NCBI GenBank assembly: GCA_963738305.1
Contig: CAVTVU010000005.1
Coordinates: 1 to 64,000, forward strand
DNA length: 64,000 bases
Direction: 5' to 3'
DNA from: JBBRHQ01 sp963738305
GTDB taxonomy: Bacteria > Actinomycetota > Thermoleophilia > Solirubrobacterales > 70-9
The first letter of the stretch is position 1. Each line of letters opens with the position of its first letter. The position numbers and the translations under genes were made by a program. This document shows, piece after piece, positions 35,639 to 43,906 of the stretch. The notes below the pieces were generated by a model, which saw nothing but the letters and a program-made list of their open reading frames with translations, did no database searches and was not told where the DNA came from.

Positions 35639-36682
35639 CTAGCGGTGGATCAGCTTCGTCCGGAAGCTGACCTTGGCCTTCGCGCCGCCCGCCCGGACGC
35701 GCTCGGAGACCAGCACCCTGCGCCGGTGGGAGAGCTTGGCCCGGTAGCGCCGCTTGACGTGGAGGACGACCCGACGCTTGTGGCCGGCGGCGATCCTCAC
35801 GTGCTTGGTGCGGGCGACCTTGGAACCGTGCCGCTTCAGGCGGAACGAGGCCGCGATCCTGCATCGGGCGTGGACTTGCTTCGGGCACCTGAGCCTCACC
35901 AGGAAGCGGTTGCGCTTCACCATCACCCGGTGTGGGCGAGCATGGAGGATCAGGATCCTCAGCTGGCTCGAAGTGATCGAGCCGCCGCCGGCACCACCTC
36001 CGCCGGCTCCGCCACCGCCTCCGCGGGCTCGGCGTGCGAGCAGTGCGACGTTGTCGTAGTCGGCCGAGCCGCCCGGCAGCACGGTCGCACCGGTGTTGTA
36101 GGTGGTGGCGATACGGATCCGGTAGCGGCTCCCGACCTTCAGTTGCGAGGGGTTGAGGTTCGTCCGCTTGACCGTCCAGGCGTCAGCGCCCTCCAGAGTC
36201 CGCGGTGGAATCACCTCGGTCCGCTGCTTGGTCGCCGCGTTCTCCAGCTCGACCTCATAGGTCGCGGAGTTGCCTGTGACCGCGAGCAGCTGGCCGACGC
36301 TGGAGCGCCGCCGCAGCGAGAGACTTAGCCTGCTCGGGGCCTTGCCCGCCGCCCCGCGATAGGTGAAGGGCGGGCTGGTGAGGATTCCCTTCGACGTCGC
36401 TCCGGCGCCGAGCAGCGCGCCGAGCCGGGTCCGCAGGTAACCATTGCCGCCCGACTGCTGGTGCGAGTTGGTGACCACCGGGCAGAGCAGGACGGGGACG
36501 CACAGCCCCGCCGAGCTTTGTGAGTAGGTCCACCCACCGGCACTCCCGTTGAAATTCCGCGCGGCCGGGTTGGGGGCGTACCTGCTGCTTCGCGCGGCGG
36601 CCTGCGACAACGCAGGCAGCAGCGCCAAGGCAACCAGGGTCAAGAGCCCTGCGCCGATCACGCGGTTCCTCAAAACGCTCAT
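35639..36682 (-). CDS. Secreted hypothetical protein with basic C-terminal domain
   Basis: 347 residues from ATG at 36682 (AGAGGA seven bases upstream). A signal peptide ends near LPALSQAAA. The middle part (about 30-220) has a beta-rich look (TSPPFTYRGAAGKAPSRLSL, YEVELENAATKQRTEVIP, YRIRIATTYNTGATVLPGGS). Then comes a Gly-rich linker (GGGGGAGGGGAGGGS) and a strongly basic C-terminal region with VMVKRNRFLVRLRCPKQVH and repeated RRVVLHVKRRY-like strands. It may bind nucleic acid, polysaccharide or the wall. No family is recognised. Confidence 0.75.
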   Translation of the reverse strand: MSVLRNRVIGAGLLTLVALALLPALSQAAARSSRYAPNPAARNFNGSAGGWTYSQSSAGLCVPVLLCPVVTNSHQQSGGNGYLRTRLGALLGAGATSKGILTSPPFTYRGAAGKAPSRLSLSLRRRSSVGQLLAVTGNSATYEVELENAATKQRTEVIPPRTLEGADAWTVKRTNLNPSQLKVGSRYRIRIATTYNTGATVLPGGSADYDNVALLARRARGGGGGAGGGGAGGGSITSSQLRILILHARPHRVMVKRNRFLVRLRCPKQVHARCRIAASFRLKRHGSKVARTKHVRIAAGHKRRVVLHVKRRYRAKLSHRRRVLVSERVRAGGAKAKVSFRTKLIHR

Positions 36683-36971
36683 TTGAATTCCTCTCTGGCA
36701 TCGAGGCCGGTAGGAGAGTCCCTGGCTCCCGCGATCTCCGCCGCGAGTCCCCGCCAGAGCCGCCGGCACTTGTGGGGCGGCGGCCTCAACCGTCACCTAC
36801 CCAATCGGCAAACCTCCCCAGTCCTCGATGGACAGAACGTCGAATTGCAACCTGGACCGACGTTTGAGGCGACCCACAGCTTTTGCCGCGCTGCTTCGCG
36901 AGGATCACGGGTTTGACGGAATCGCAAAAAGGGGATGTGTGTACACCGACAACCCAACGGAAGGAAGAACC
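36683..36971. other. Intergenic region, no gene seen
   Basis: 289 bp between the divergent start at 36682 and the tiny gene at 36972. The stretch near 36925-36950 is AT-richer (cgcaaaaagg, tgtgtacac) and could hold a promoter for the small gene. Nothing else is recognised. Confidence 0.4.
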
Positions 36972-37052
36972 GTGTCGATAGTCGGAATCCTGGTTGTGGT
37001 CATCCTCGTCCTGCTCGCCATCTACCTGTTCCAGCGGGTCCGGGTCCGCTAG
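36972..37052 (+). CDS. Tiny single-pass membrane peptide (26 residues)
   Basis: GTG-started frame preceded by a good ribosome site, GGAAGGAAG, 4-5 bases upstream. The product is one helix (SIVGILVVVILVLLAIYLFQ) with a basic end RVRVR. It is similar in style to very short single-helix membrane proteins such as the DUF3309 type. Too short for firm family calls, but codon use and the ribosome site favour translation. Confidence 0.5.
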   Translation: MSIVGILVVVILVLLAIYLFQRVRVR

Positions 37053-37098
37053 CCCAGCGGATCTCCGAATCGGCTGGCAGCGGGTCCGGGTCGGCTAG
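37032..37098. repeat. Direct repeat of 21 bp, one mismatch
   Basis: The 21-bp word ending the tiny gene (37032-37052, cagcgggtccgggtccgct then ag) returns at 37078-37098 with a single C-to-G change. The copy includes its own TAG. It probably arose by local duplication of the gene's 3' end. Confidence 0.6.
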
Positions 37099-37244
37099 TG
37101 GCCCGCCCGCTGGGCGGGGGCAGGGCGTGACGGCTGCGCCCGGGCCGCGCTTCCGGTCCGAGCCCGCTTCTCACGCAGCGTCCGCACGACCACGAGGGCT
37201 GCGGCGAGCATCACGAGGGCGATGGCGGTGAAGAAGAGGACCAT
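37095..37244 (-). CDS. Small single-pass membrane protein
   Basis: 49 residues from ATG at 37244 (AAGGGGG five bases upstream). One transmembrane helix (MVLFFTAIALVMLAAALVVV) is followed by a basic, Pro/Ala-rich tail (RTLREKRARTG, ending QRAGH). No family. It lies downstream of the basic-protein and MMPL genes on the same strand. Confidence 0.55.
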   Translation of the reverse strand: MVLFFTAIALVMLAAALVVVRTLREKRARTGSAARAQPSRPAPAQRAGH

Positions 37245-37339
37245 GCCCCCTTGACTACCCGCCAGGGGATGGATCAACCCGCCTTCCGCCCTCGCAAGGC
37301 AGCTCCGTGGAACCGCCTTTGCACACGCGATGAGCTCGT

Positions 37340-37645
37340 TCAGCTCTTCGCAGCCCGGGTCTTGGCGGCCTTCTTGGCCGAGTCGCTCCGCTTCTTGGCC
37401 TTCTGCTTGCGCGTCCTGGCCGCCTTCTTCGCGGCCGCCTTGCGCTTTGCCGGTCCGCCGCTTATCCGGTCCTGGATCTCCGCGACCGCACCGGCGAGGT
37501 CGGCCGAGACCCGGCGCGCCGCCTTCGGCGCCGCCTTGCCGCCACTGTTGACCGCCTCGGCCACGCGCCTCGCCGGGCCCTTTCGCACACCGAGCTTGCG
37601 CATTCGCTCGAACAGCTGCTGGTCCATCTTCTTTGCATTTGCCAT
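37340..37645 (-). CDS. Lys/Ala-rich histone-H1-like small protein
   Basis: 101 residues from ATG at 37645. The N-terminal half is a normal sequence (MDQQLFERMRKLGVRKGPAR and RVAEAVNSGGKAAPKAARR), the C-terminal half a lysine/alanine tail (AKRKAAAKKAARTRKQKAKK, RSDSAKKAAKTRAAKS) like histone H1 or actinobacterial HupB tails. It should bind DNA or RNA. It starts 9 bp after the MMPL stop on the same strand. A second basic protein of this style is at 63386-63724. Confidence 0.72.
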   Translation of the reverse strand: MANAKKMDQQLFERMRKLGVRKGPARRVAEAVNSGGKAAPKAARRVSADLAGAVAEIQDRISGGPAKRKAAAKKAARTRKQKAKKRSDSAKKAAKTRAAKS

Positions 37646-37654
37646 GGCGGCCGG

Positions 37655-39894
37655 CTACCCGGGAGCGCGCTGCTGGAAACCGGGGGCGGAGCTCGTTCTG
37701 GGGTCCAGGCTGGCACCGTGGCGCCCGAACCGGCGGGCTCTTCCAGCCGAGCTCGCTGGCCCGGGCCACCAGGCGCGATCGCCGATCAGATAGGTGATCG
37801 CCGGGATCAGCAGGGCGCGGACGACGAAGGTGTCGAGGAGCACGCCGATCGCGACCGTGGCGCCGATCTGGACCAGCTCGTCGAGCGGCAGCAGGGTCAG
37901 CGTCGCGAAGGTCCCGGCGAGGATCAGGCCGGCCCCCGTGACCACACCGCCGGTGTTCTCGAGTGCCACGAGGATGCCCCGCGGGTGTTCCGGCACTCGC
38001 CGCCTCCTCGCGGGCGCGCGCCATCAGGAAGATGTTGTAGTCGACCCCCAGGGCGACCAGGAAGATGAACGCCATCAGGACGAGGTTGAAGGCGATGCCG
38101 CTCGACCCGAACACCTCCGTGAAAACGAAGGTGATCAGGCCCATGGTGGCGGCGAAAGATGCGACGACGGTGACGATCAGGTAGGCGGGCGCGACCAGCG
38201 CCCTGAGCACGAGGGCGAGGATCAGTCCGACGACGATCAGGACGGCGGGGACGATAATCCTCGTGTCCCGCGCGTTGGTGGTCTCGATGTCGTAGTTCTC
38301 GGCCGGGATGCCGCCGACCAGGGACCCGGGGGCCGACCCGGTCCAGGGTGTCGCGAATCTCCTCGACTGCCTCCGCAGCCTGGCTCGAGTAGGGGTCTCC
38401 GCGCAGGATGATCGGCACCAGGGCCATCTCGGCGCTGCCCGAGGGGGGGACGGGGAAGGCGAGCTTCACGGTCGGCAGCGCCTCGAGTCCCCGGATTGCC
38501 CTGCCGACGTCTTTCAACCCGACCAATGCGGTCAGCGGCGAGCCGAGGCCGGGCGGGAAGTTCGCGTTCAGCGCCGCGGTGCCCCGGCTCGAGTCGCTCG
38601 GTCGGGTCTCGCCCTGCCCGAACCCGATCGTGCTGTGGCTGACCAGGTTGCCGAGCGAAAGGACGGCCAGCGCCGCGCAGACGACCGCGACGATCGCTCT
38701 CGGTCGCCGCCGGACCAGCTCCGCGACCCTCGCCCAGCGGCGGCTCGACTCCGGCTCCGCCGGTCCGCGCCCCGGCCAGAAGGCGCGCTCGCCAAGCAGC
38801 GAGAGGATCGCGGGGAGGAGCGTGAACGAGGAGATCAGCATCACCGCGATGCCGATCGCCAAAACCGGACCGAGCCAGTGGGTCGATTGGAGGTCGGCGA
38901 GCAGCAGGACGAGCATCGCCGCGATCACGGTGCCGGCCGAGGCGGCGATCGCCGGCAGGCTCTCGGCGAGCGCCTCGGGCAGCGCTTCGCGCGGCTCGCG
39001 GCCGGCACCGAGCTCCTCGCGGTAGCGGTGCACCAGGAGCAGCGAGTAGTCCGTGCCGGCGCCGAAGATCAGGACGAGCAGGAGCAGCGTCCCCTCGGTG
39101 TTGACGGTGATCAGCCCGGCCTTGATCGCCAGGTAGGTGATGCCCACCGCGATCAGGTAGGCGGCGCCGACGGACAGGAGGGGAAGCAGGGCCAGGATCG
39201 GCGCCCGGTAGACGACGAGCAGCAGCACCAGGACCAGGCCGAGCGTCGCGAACAGCAGGGTGCGGCCGGCCTCGGAGGCAACCTGCTCCAAGTCGGCGGC
39301 GATGCCCCCTGGGCCGGTGACGTAGGCGTTCATGCCCGGCACGCGGTGGTGGGCCAGGAACGACTCGATCTCCTTGACCCCGGCCAGGATGGCGCCGCGG
39401 TCCGCAGCGTCGATCCCGAGCGCGACGAGGGCGGCCTTGCCGTTGCGCGAGATCGGACCGATCCCCCGAGCGAACCCGGCGAAGCGCCGAAGCGGTCGCC
39501 CGGTCCCCTCCGAGATCGGGTCGAAGACAGGCGTGGCACCGGTGATGCGGAGCCGGTCGAGACCCTTGCCGAGCCGGCCGATCGCCCTCAGGTCTGACCT
39601 GTCCAGCGGGCGGTCGCGCTCGAAGACGATCAGCACCGGGACGTTGTCGCCGCCCTTGTAGTCGCGCTGGAGCAGGTCCACCACCCGGGTCGACTGCGCG
39701 CCGGAGGGCAGGAAGCTGCTCTGCCCTGCAGAGGTCGCATCGTTGAGGTGGGCGCGGGCGATCAGCCCTCCGACCACCAGCGCGATCCAGATCGCGATCG
39801 TCGCCCACCGCCCGCGGGGGCCGGTGACGGCCCGCGCCAGGCTTCGAATCGACCCGCTGCCGCCGTGGTTGCTGGGAGGTGGGGACTCGGTCAC
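37655..39894 (-). pseudogene. MMPL/RND-family transporter, two frame breaks
   Basis: GTG at 39894 opens a frame with an N-terminal helix (WATIAIWIALVVGGLIARAH), a large periplasmic loop, and the first MMPL block (LLFATLGLVLVLLLVVYRAP, LLLLVLIFGAGTDYSLLLVH). Near 38335 the frame changes and goes on ETTNARDTRIIVPAVLIVV, LALVLRALVAPAYLIVTVVA, VALGVDYNIFLMARAREE. Near 37990 it changes again to GILVALENTGGVVTGAGLIL, LDELVQIGATVAIGVLLDTF and the stop at 37655. Rebuilt, it is about 745 residues with 12 helices and both FGxGxDY motifs. In actinobacteria MMPL proteins export lipids or siderophores. Confidence 0.8.
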
Positions 39895-39922
39895 CGGCCG
39901 GAATCTAGCCGGGGCGCCGGTC

Positions 39923-40687
39923 TCAGCTCTTCGGCGCCGGGTGGGCGAACCACGGGGCGCCCTTCGCCCGCAACCGCGCGGCCTGGACGTAGATCCGCGC
40001 CAGGGTCGCGATCGTCATCGGCGGATAGGTGAGTGGGAGGCGCCGCATCGTGTGGCGGTCCAGCTCGCGGCGGTGGAGCGCCAGCGAGGCCTCGAAGACG
40101 ATCTCGCCGCGCTCGACGTTGCGGAATCCGAGGCGAAGCGAATCGCCCGGGGGGCTCGCCCACCACTCGTAGCTCTGCTCCATGCCCATGAACGGGGAGA
40201 CGTGCATGCGCTTCTCCAGCCGGCCGCCGACCGTCCCGTCCGGTCCGAGCGGGCCCGTCGCGGCGTCGAGGACGTAGGCGTGGCGCTCGCCCCAGGGCGT
40301 GTTGGTGACCTCGGCGATCATTGCGTCCAGCTCGCCATTCGGCCGGTGGCAGAAAAGGAAGCTGACCGGGTTGAAGCCGACGCCCAGGTAGCGGGGATGG
40401 GCGAGGAGCCTGACCGGTCCTTCGGGCCGCCGCCCGAGCCGCCCGGCGACAAGCTCGCGTGCCCGCTCGTCCAGCGGGGTCCCGGGGTCGGAGAGGTAGT
40501 CGCGCTGCCGGACCCGGGCCAGGGCAGGCCGGCGGGCCGACCACAGCGGGTACGGGTCGAGGACCTCGGGCAGCTCGTCCAGGTCGAGCAGGGGCATGAA
40601 GACCCGGTAGCGGAAGCCGTGGCCCAGCGGGCGATGGCGGCGGTGGCTGACCCACCCCTCGTAGATGGCCGATGCTGCGCGCCTCAT
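39923..40687 (-). CDS. DUF1365 domain protein
   Basis: 254 residues from ATG at 40687, overlapping the FAD oxidoreductase stop (ATGA). Family hallmarks: AIYEGWVSHRRHRPLGHGFR, YLGVGFNPVSFLFCHR, EVTNTPWGERHAYVLD, HVSPFMGMEQSYEWW and the end TYPPMTIATLARIYVQAAR. The function is unproven; the gene is usually beside a FAD amine oxidase-like gene and a cyclopropane-fatty-acid synthase, implying fatty-acyl modification. No such synthase gene is present here. Third gene of the operon at 42518. Confidence 0.9.
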   Translation of the reverse strand: MRRAASAIYEGWVSHRRHRPLGHGFRYRVFMPLLDLDELPEVLDPYPLWSARRPALARVRQRDYLSDPGTPLDERARELVAGRLGRRPEGPVRLLAHPRYLGVGFNPVSFLFCHRPNGELDAMIAEVTNTPWGERHAYVLDAATGPLGPDGTVGGRLEKRMHVSPFMGMEQSYEWWASPPGDSLRLGFRNVERGEIVFEASLALHRRELDRHTMRRLPLTYPPMTIATLARIYVQAARLRAKGAPWFAHPAPKS

Positions 40688-42048
40688 GCGGCCAGCGGCA
40701 GCCTCTCCGGCTCCCGCTCGGGATCGCCCGGCGGGAGCGGGACCGGCGCCGGCGGCGCTCCCGCTGCCTCGGCGGCGAGCGGCCCACGGCCGCCGAGCGC
40801 CTGGGAGACGCGCAGCGCCGACCAGATCCCGTCCTCGTGGAAGCCCCAGCGCCAGTAGGCGCCGCAGTAGTGGGTGCGGCGATGGCCGCTGATCTCGGCC
40901 CAGCGGTGCTGGGCTGCCACACCGGCGCGCGTGTAGATCGGGTGTGCGTAGTCGAAGCGGCGGATCACCCGGGCCGGATCGATCGCATCGCCTCGGTTCA
41001 GGGTGACCAGGAACCTCTCCCCGGCCGAAAGCGATTGCAGCCGGTTCATGTCGTAGGTGATGGTCGTGCGTCCCGCCGGCTGCCTGCTGAGATGGAAGTT
41101 CCAGCTTGCCCGCGCCACCCGCCGCCTCGGCAGCAGACTCCGATCCGTGTGGAGGACCGTTTCATTCGACTGGTAGGGGATCGCCCCCAGCACCTCGCGC
41201 TCGGCCCTGCTCGGATCGGCCAGCAGCTCCAGCGCCTGATCGGAATGGACGGCGAGGACGACCTCGTCGAACCGCTCCGCCGAGCCCTCGGTCGATAGCT
41301 CGACGCCATCGGGGCCGCGCGCGATCCGGCGCACCGGAGCACGCAGGTGAAGCCGCCCCCCGAAGCTCCGGGTGAGCGCGTCGACGTATCGCCGCGATCC
41401 GCCCGAGACGCTGCGCCAGGCAGGTCGGCCCCGAAGCTGCAGCGCACCGTGGTTCGAGAGGAACTCGGCCATGAAGCTGGCAGGGAAGGACCACAGCTCG
41501 GCGGGATCGGCGGACCAGATCGCCGATACCTGGGGCACGATCAGACGCTCGACGAAGTAGGGGGAATAGCGGCGCTGGGCGAGGAAATCGCGCAGCGAGG
41601 GGCCGGCTCCGTTCTGACCGACCAGCCCCCGGGCCTCGCGGTTGAAGCGGACGAGGTCCGCGAGCATGCGATGGAAGCGAGGGTCGACGATGTGGGCCGG
41701 ACGGGCAAACACCCCGGCCGGACGGCTCGACCACTCGAACCGGCCGACCCCGTCGGATACCGAGAGGCTCATCTCGGCCGGCTGGGTGGGGACGCCGAGC
41801 TCGGCGAAGAGCCGGTCAAGGTTGGGGTAGTTGCGGTCGTTGAAGACGACGAACCCGGTGTCCACCTCCCAGCGGCCGTCGTCGGTCTCGACCCTGACCG
41901 TATTGGCGTGCCCTCCGGCGTCCGCGCCGGCCTCGAAGAGGTGGACGTCGTGCCCGGCGCCGAGCAGCTCGTGCGTCGCCACCAGGCCGGCGACGCCGGC
42001 GCCGACCACGGCGATCCGCTGCGGGGCCCCTGCCATTCGGAGACTCAC
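40684..42048 (-). CDS. FAD-dependent oxidoreductase (amine-oxidase-like, DUF1365-associated)
   Basis: 454 residues from GTG at 42048 overlapping the SRPBCC stop (GTGA); an ATG at 42036 is also possible. FAD-binding N-terminus: RIAVVGAGVAGLVATHELLG, then HLFEAGADAGGHANTV. Other family parts are DTGFVVFNDRNYPNLDRLFA, VSGGSRRYVDAL, YQSNETVLHTDRSLLPRRR and the end RTHYCGAYWRWGFHEDGIWS. This group is regularly encoded with DUF1365 and cyclopropane synthase and is probably an acyl-chain desaturase/oxidase-type enzyme. It is the middle gene of an apparently light-regulated operon. Confidence 0.91.
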   Translation of the reverse strand: MSLRMAGAPQRIAVVGAGVAGLVATHELLGAGHDVHLFEAGADAGGHANTVRVETDDGRWEVDTGFVVFNDRNYPNLDRLFAELGVPTQPAEMSLSVSDGVGRFEWSSRPAGVFARPAHIVDPRFHRMLADLVRFNREARGLVGQNGAGPSLRDFLAQRRYSPYFVERLIVPQVSAIWSADPAELWSFPASFMAEFLSNHGALQLRGRPAWRSVSGGSRRYVDALTRSFGGRLHLRAPVRRIARGPDGVELSTEGSAERFDEVVLAVHSDQALELLADPSRAEREVLGAIPYQSNETVLHTDRSLLPRRRVARASWNFHLSRQPAGRTTITYDMNRLQSLSAGERFLVTLNRGDAIDPARVIRRFDYAHPIYTRAGVAAQHRWAEISGHRRTHYCGAYWRWGFHEDGIWSALRVSQALGGRGPLAAEAAGAPPAPVPLPPGDPEREPERLPLAA

Positions 42049-42518
42049 GAAGGGGTCGCCTCGCGGTCGCGCCGCGGGTGGATGGGACCGAGCAGCCGCG
42101 CCGCCAGCCCGTCGCGTGCGTTGTCGCCCAGTCGGTTGAACAGCACCGCGAGGATCGGATCGGCGAGCCGCAGCGCTCCGCGGAGGCGGAGCTCTGCCGA
42201 GTAGGTGACCTCGGTGGCGCCCCCCGGGGCGTCGGCTAAGGTGATCTCATCGCGGGAGACGACGGTGGTGGTCTCCGCGACCAGCAGCAGGCGCCGTGGA
42301 CGCTCGACCACCTCGGCACGGTAGGTGAGGGGAACCTCACGCCCTAGAAAGCGCACGGTCAGCTCGAACTCGGCGCCGGGCCGGCCGGGCCGTCCCCCGG
42401 TCAGGTGCGCCGACCGGATGCTGGGGTCCCACTCGGCCACCGAGCGGAAGTCCTCCAGGTAGGTGAAGACGTCCTCGCGGCTCTCCGGGGAGCTGACGGT
42501 TGCTTCGTATCGCGCCAT
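42045..42518 (-). CDS. SRPBCC-family (START-like) protein
   Basis: 157 residues from ATG at 42518 with GGAAGA upstream. The SRPBCC fold is clear: ATVSSPESREDVFTYLEDFR, VAEWDPSIRSAHLTGG, YRAEVVERPRRLLLVAETTT and TYSAELRLRGALRLADPILA. These proteins bind hydrophobic ligands or act as cyclases. First gene of the SRPBCC - FAD oxidoreductase - DUF1365 operon, with 4-bp overlaps throughout. It is divergent from the MerR-cobalamin gene at 42727, about 208 bp away. Confidence 0.87.
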   Translation of the reverse strand: MARYEATVSSPESREDVFTYLEDFRSVAEWDPSIRSAHLTGGRPGRPGAEFELTVRFLGREVPLTYRAEVVERPRRLLLVAETTTVVSRDEITLADAPGGATEVTYSAELRLRGALRLADPILAVLFNRLGDNARDGLAARLLGPIHPRRDREATPS

Positions 42519-42641
42519 CGGTCTTCCTCTTTCTGCGTTCGAGCGCGTGGGGCGGATCAGGTTGGGCGCTGGCTCGCCCCGCCGAGCGGGCCACCCACGG
42601 CGCGCAGACCGCCGAGTGCGCCCGCTCGGCCGAGCAAACGG

Positions 42642-42725
42642 TTGTCCAAAGTCTGTCCAGCCTCTCTACTAGGCTACGCTACCACAGATGAGCGCAATTG
42701 TCGAGTCTTTGTCTAAGGTCTGACC
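42642..42725. promoter_or_regulatory. Repeated boxes in the CarH/SRPBCC intergenic region
   Basis: A 17-bp word TTGTCCAAAGTCTGTCC at 42642-42658 returns as TTGTCTAAGGTCTGACC at 42709-42725 (three changes). A third partial TTGTCGAGTCT lies at 42698. The first box contains a possible -35 (TTGTCC) with a -10-like TCTACT 17 bp on, reading towards the regulator. The last box abuts the regulator ATG at 42727. The layout suits binding by the CarH/LitR-like protein to repress both promoters in the dark. Inferred from repetition and position. Confidence 0.5.
42688..42723 (+). other. Short in-frame leader ORF before carH-like gene
   Basis: ATG at 42688 gives MSAIVESLSKV and then TGA, three bases before the regulator ATG and in the same frame. 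A promoter start near 42677-42687 would make this ATG nearly leaderless. It may be a translated leader, a decoy, or the true 5' end of the gene with a nonsense change. Confidence 0.3.
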
Positions 42726-42726
42726 C

Positions 42727-43602
42727 ATGCCCGAAGTACTGATCCGGATCGGTGAGCTGAGCCGCCGCACCGGGGCGGGGGCCGACGCGATCCGGGCATG
42801 GGAGCGACGTTACGCCCTGATCGACCCGGTGCGGAGCCCGGGCGGCTACCGGCTCTACTCCGAGGCGGATGAGCTGGTCGTGCGCGCGATGCGCCGACTG
42901 ACCGGGCAGGGCATCGCCGCGGCGGAGGCGGCCAAGCTCGCCCGGGCCGAACGAGTGCCCTCGGCCGCGCCGTCCGGCGGGGCGCTGGACCCGGCCGCCG
43001 CGTCACTCCGGCTGCTCGCCGCGCTGGAGGCATTCGACGAGCCCGGGGCCGAGGCGGTGCTCGACCTGGCGCTGGCCGGGCTCTCGCTCGACCGCTTTCT
43101 CGAAGGCGTCGTGCTGGACTCGATGGCCGAGATCGGGGCGCGCTGGGAGCGCGGCGACCTGACCGTGGCCCAGGAGCACTTCGCCTCGGCGCTCGTCCGA
43201 GGCCGCCTGCTCGGGCTGGCGCGCGGTTGGGGAGCGGGCTCAGGTCCCCTAGCGGTGCTCGCCTGCGTGCCCGGCGAGCTCCACGACCTCGGGTTGATCT
43301 CCTTTGGCCTCTGCTTGAGGGAGCGCGGCTGGCGGATCGCCTATCTCGGCCCCGACACGCCGACCGAGACCCTGGAGACGACGGTTGGCGACCTGCGACC
43401 CCGCTGGCTGGTGCTGGCCGCCTCGCAGGACAAGCGACTGGGGCCGGTGAGGGATCGGCTGGCGGCGCTGGCCCGGGAGGCCCAGGTCGGGCTCGGCGGC
43501 GCCGGCGCCGAGGCGGCCGGCGCGATCGAGGGGGTCACCTTGATGCGTGGGGGGCCGGCGGAGGAGGCGGATGCGATGGCGGCGGGCCTCGCAGGCGCGT
43601 AG
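42727..43602 (+). CDS. MerR-type regulator with cobalamin-binding domain (CarH/LitR-like photoreceptor)
   Basis: 291 residues from ATG at 42727. The N-terminal MerR helix-turn-helix reads LIRIGELSRRTGAGADAIRA and WERRYALIDPVRSPGGYRLY. The middle domain has Trp140 with Glu150-His151, and the B12 domain has His186 in GELHDLGL, followed by IAYLGPDTP. The spacings W-x9-EH and 46 residues from W to H are exactly those of Thermus CarH (W131, E141-H142, H177), where AdoCbl holds a dark tetramer on DNA and light breaks it. The residue after Trp is Glu, not the His132 that ligands cobalt after light in CarH. It probably represses the divergent SRPBCC operon. Confidence 0.9.
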   Translation: MPEVLIRIGELSRRTGAGADAIRAWERRYALIDPVRSPGGYRLYSEADELVVRAMRRLTGQGIAAAEAAKLARAERVPSAAPSGGALDPAAASLRLLAALEAFDEPGAEAVLDLALAGLSLDRFLEGVVLDSMAEIGARWERGDLTVAQEHFASALVRGRLLGLARGWGAGSGPLAVLACVPGELHDLGLISFGLCLRERGWRIAYLGPDTPTETLETTVGDLRPRWLVLAASQDKRLGPVRDRLAALAREAQVGLGGAGAEAAGAIEGVTLMRGGPAEEADAMAAGLAGA

Positions 43603-43906
43603 GGGCCGGTCGCGCGCTCTTCAGGTCTCATGCACGTTGCCGAACCGGCCGATTCCCGGGGAAGGGTGATTTGCGCCGACGGCGAGGTGGACGGCAAGCT
43701 GGAGGGCTCGAAGGCTTCCGGGATGCTCTCCGGCCGCAAGGGGACAGCCTTCGGAACCGACTGCCGGGCGACCGGCATTTCCTGGCACGCGGAGGCGCAG
43801 CCAGGGTCCGACGGAGAGGCGGCCTAGCGCCCGCGCGAGCACGGGACACAGCCCCATTGCGGTCCCGTCCTGGATTGAGCTCGCCAGGCGGGGAAGATGC
43901 AGGACT
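43603..43906. other. Intergenic region, no gene supported
   Basis: 304 bp between the carH-like stop and a lipoprotein gene. A 65-codon ATG frame at 43630-43827 exists on the plus strand, but it has mixed codon bias and no similarity. No strong hairpin or tRNA is seen. Confidence 0.4.

Noticed and set aside
43630..43827. 65-codon ATG frame after the carH-like gene
   Set aside because: Codon bias is mixed, there is no good ribosome site and no similarity; left as intergenic.
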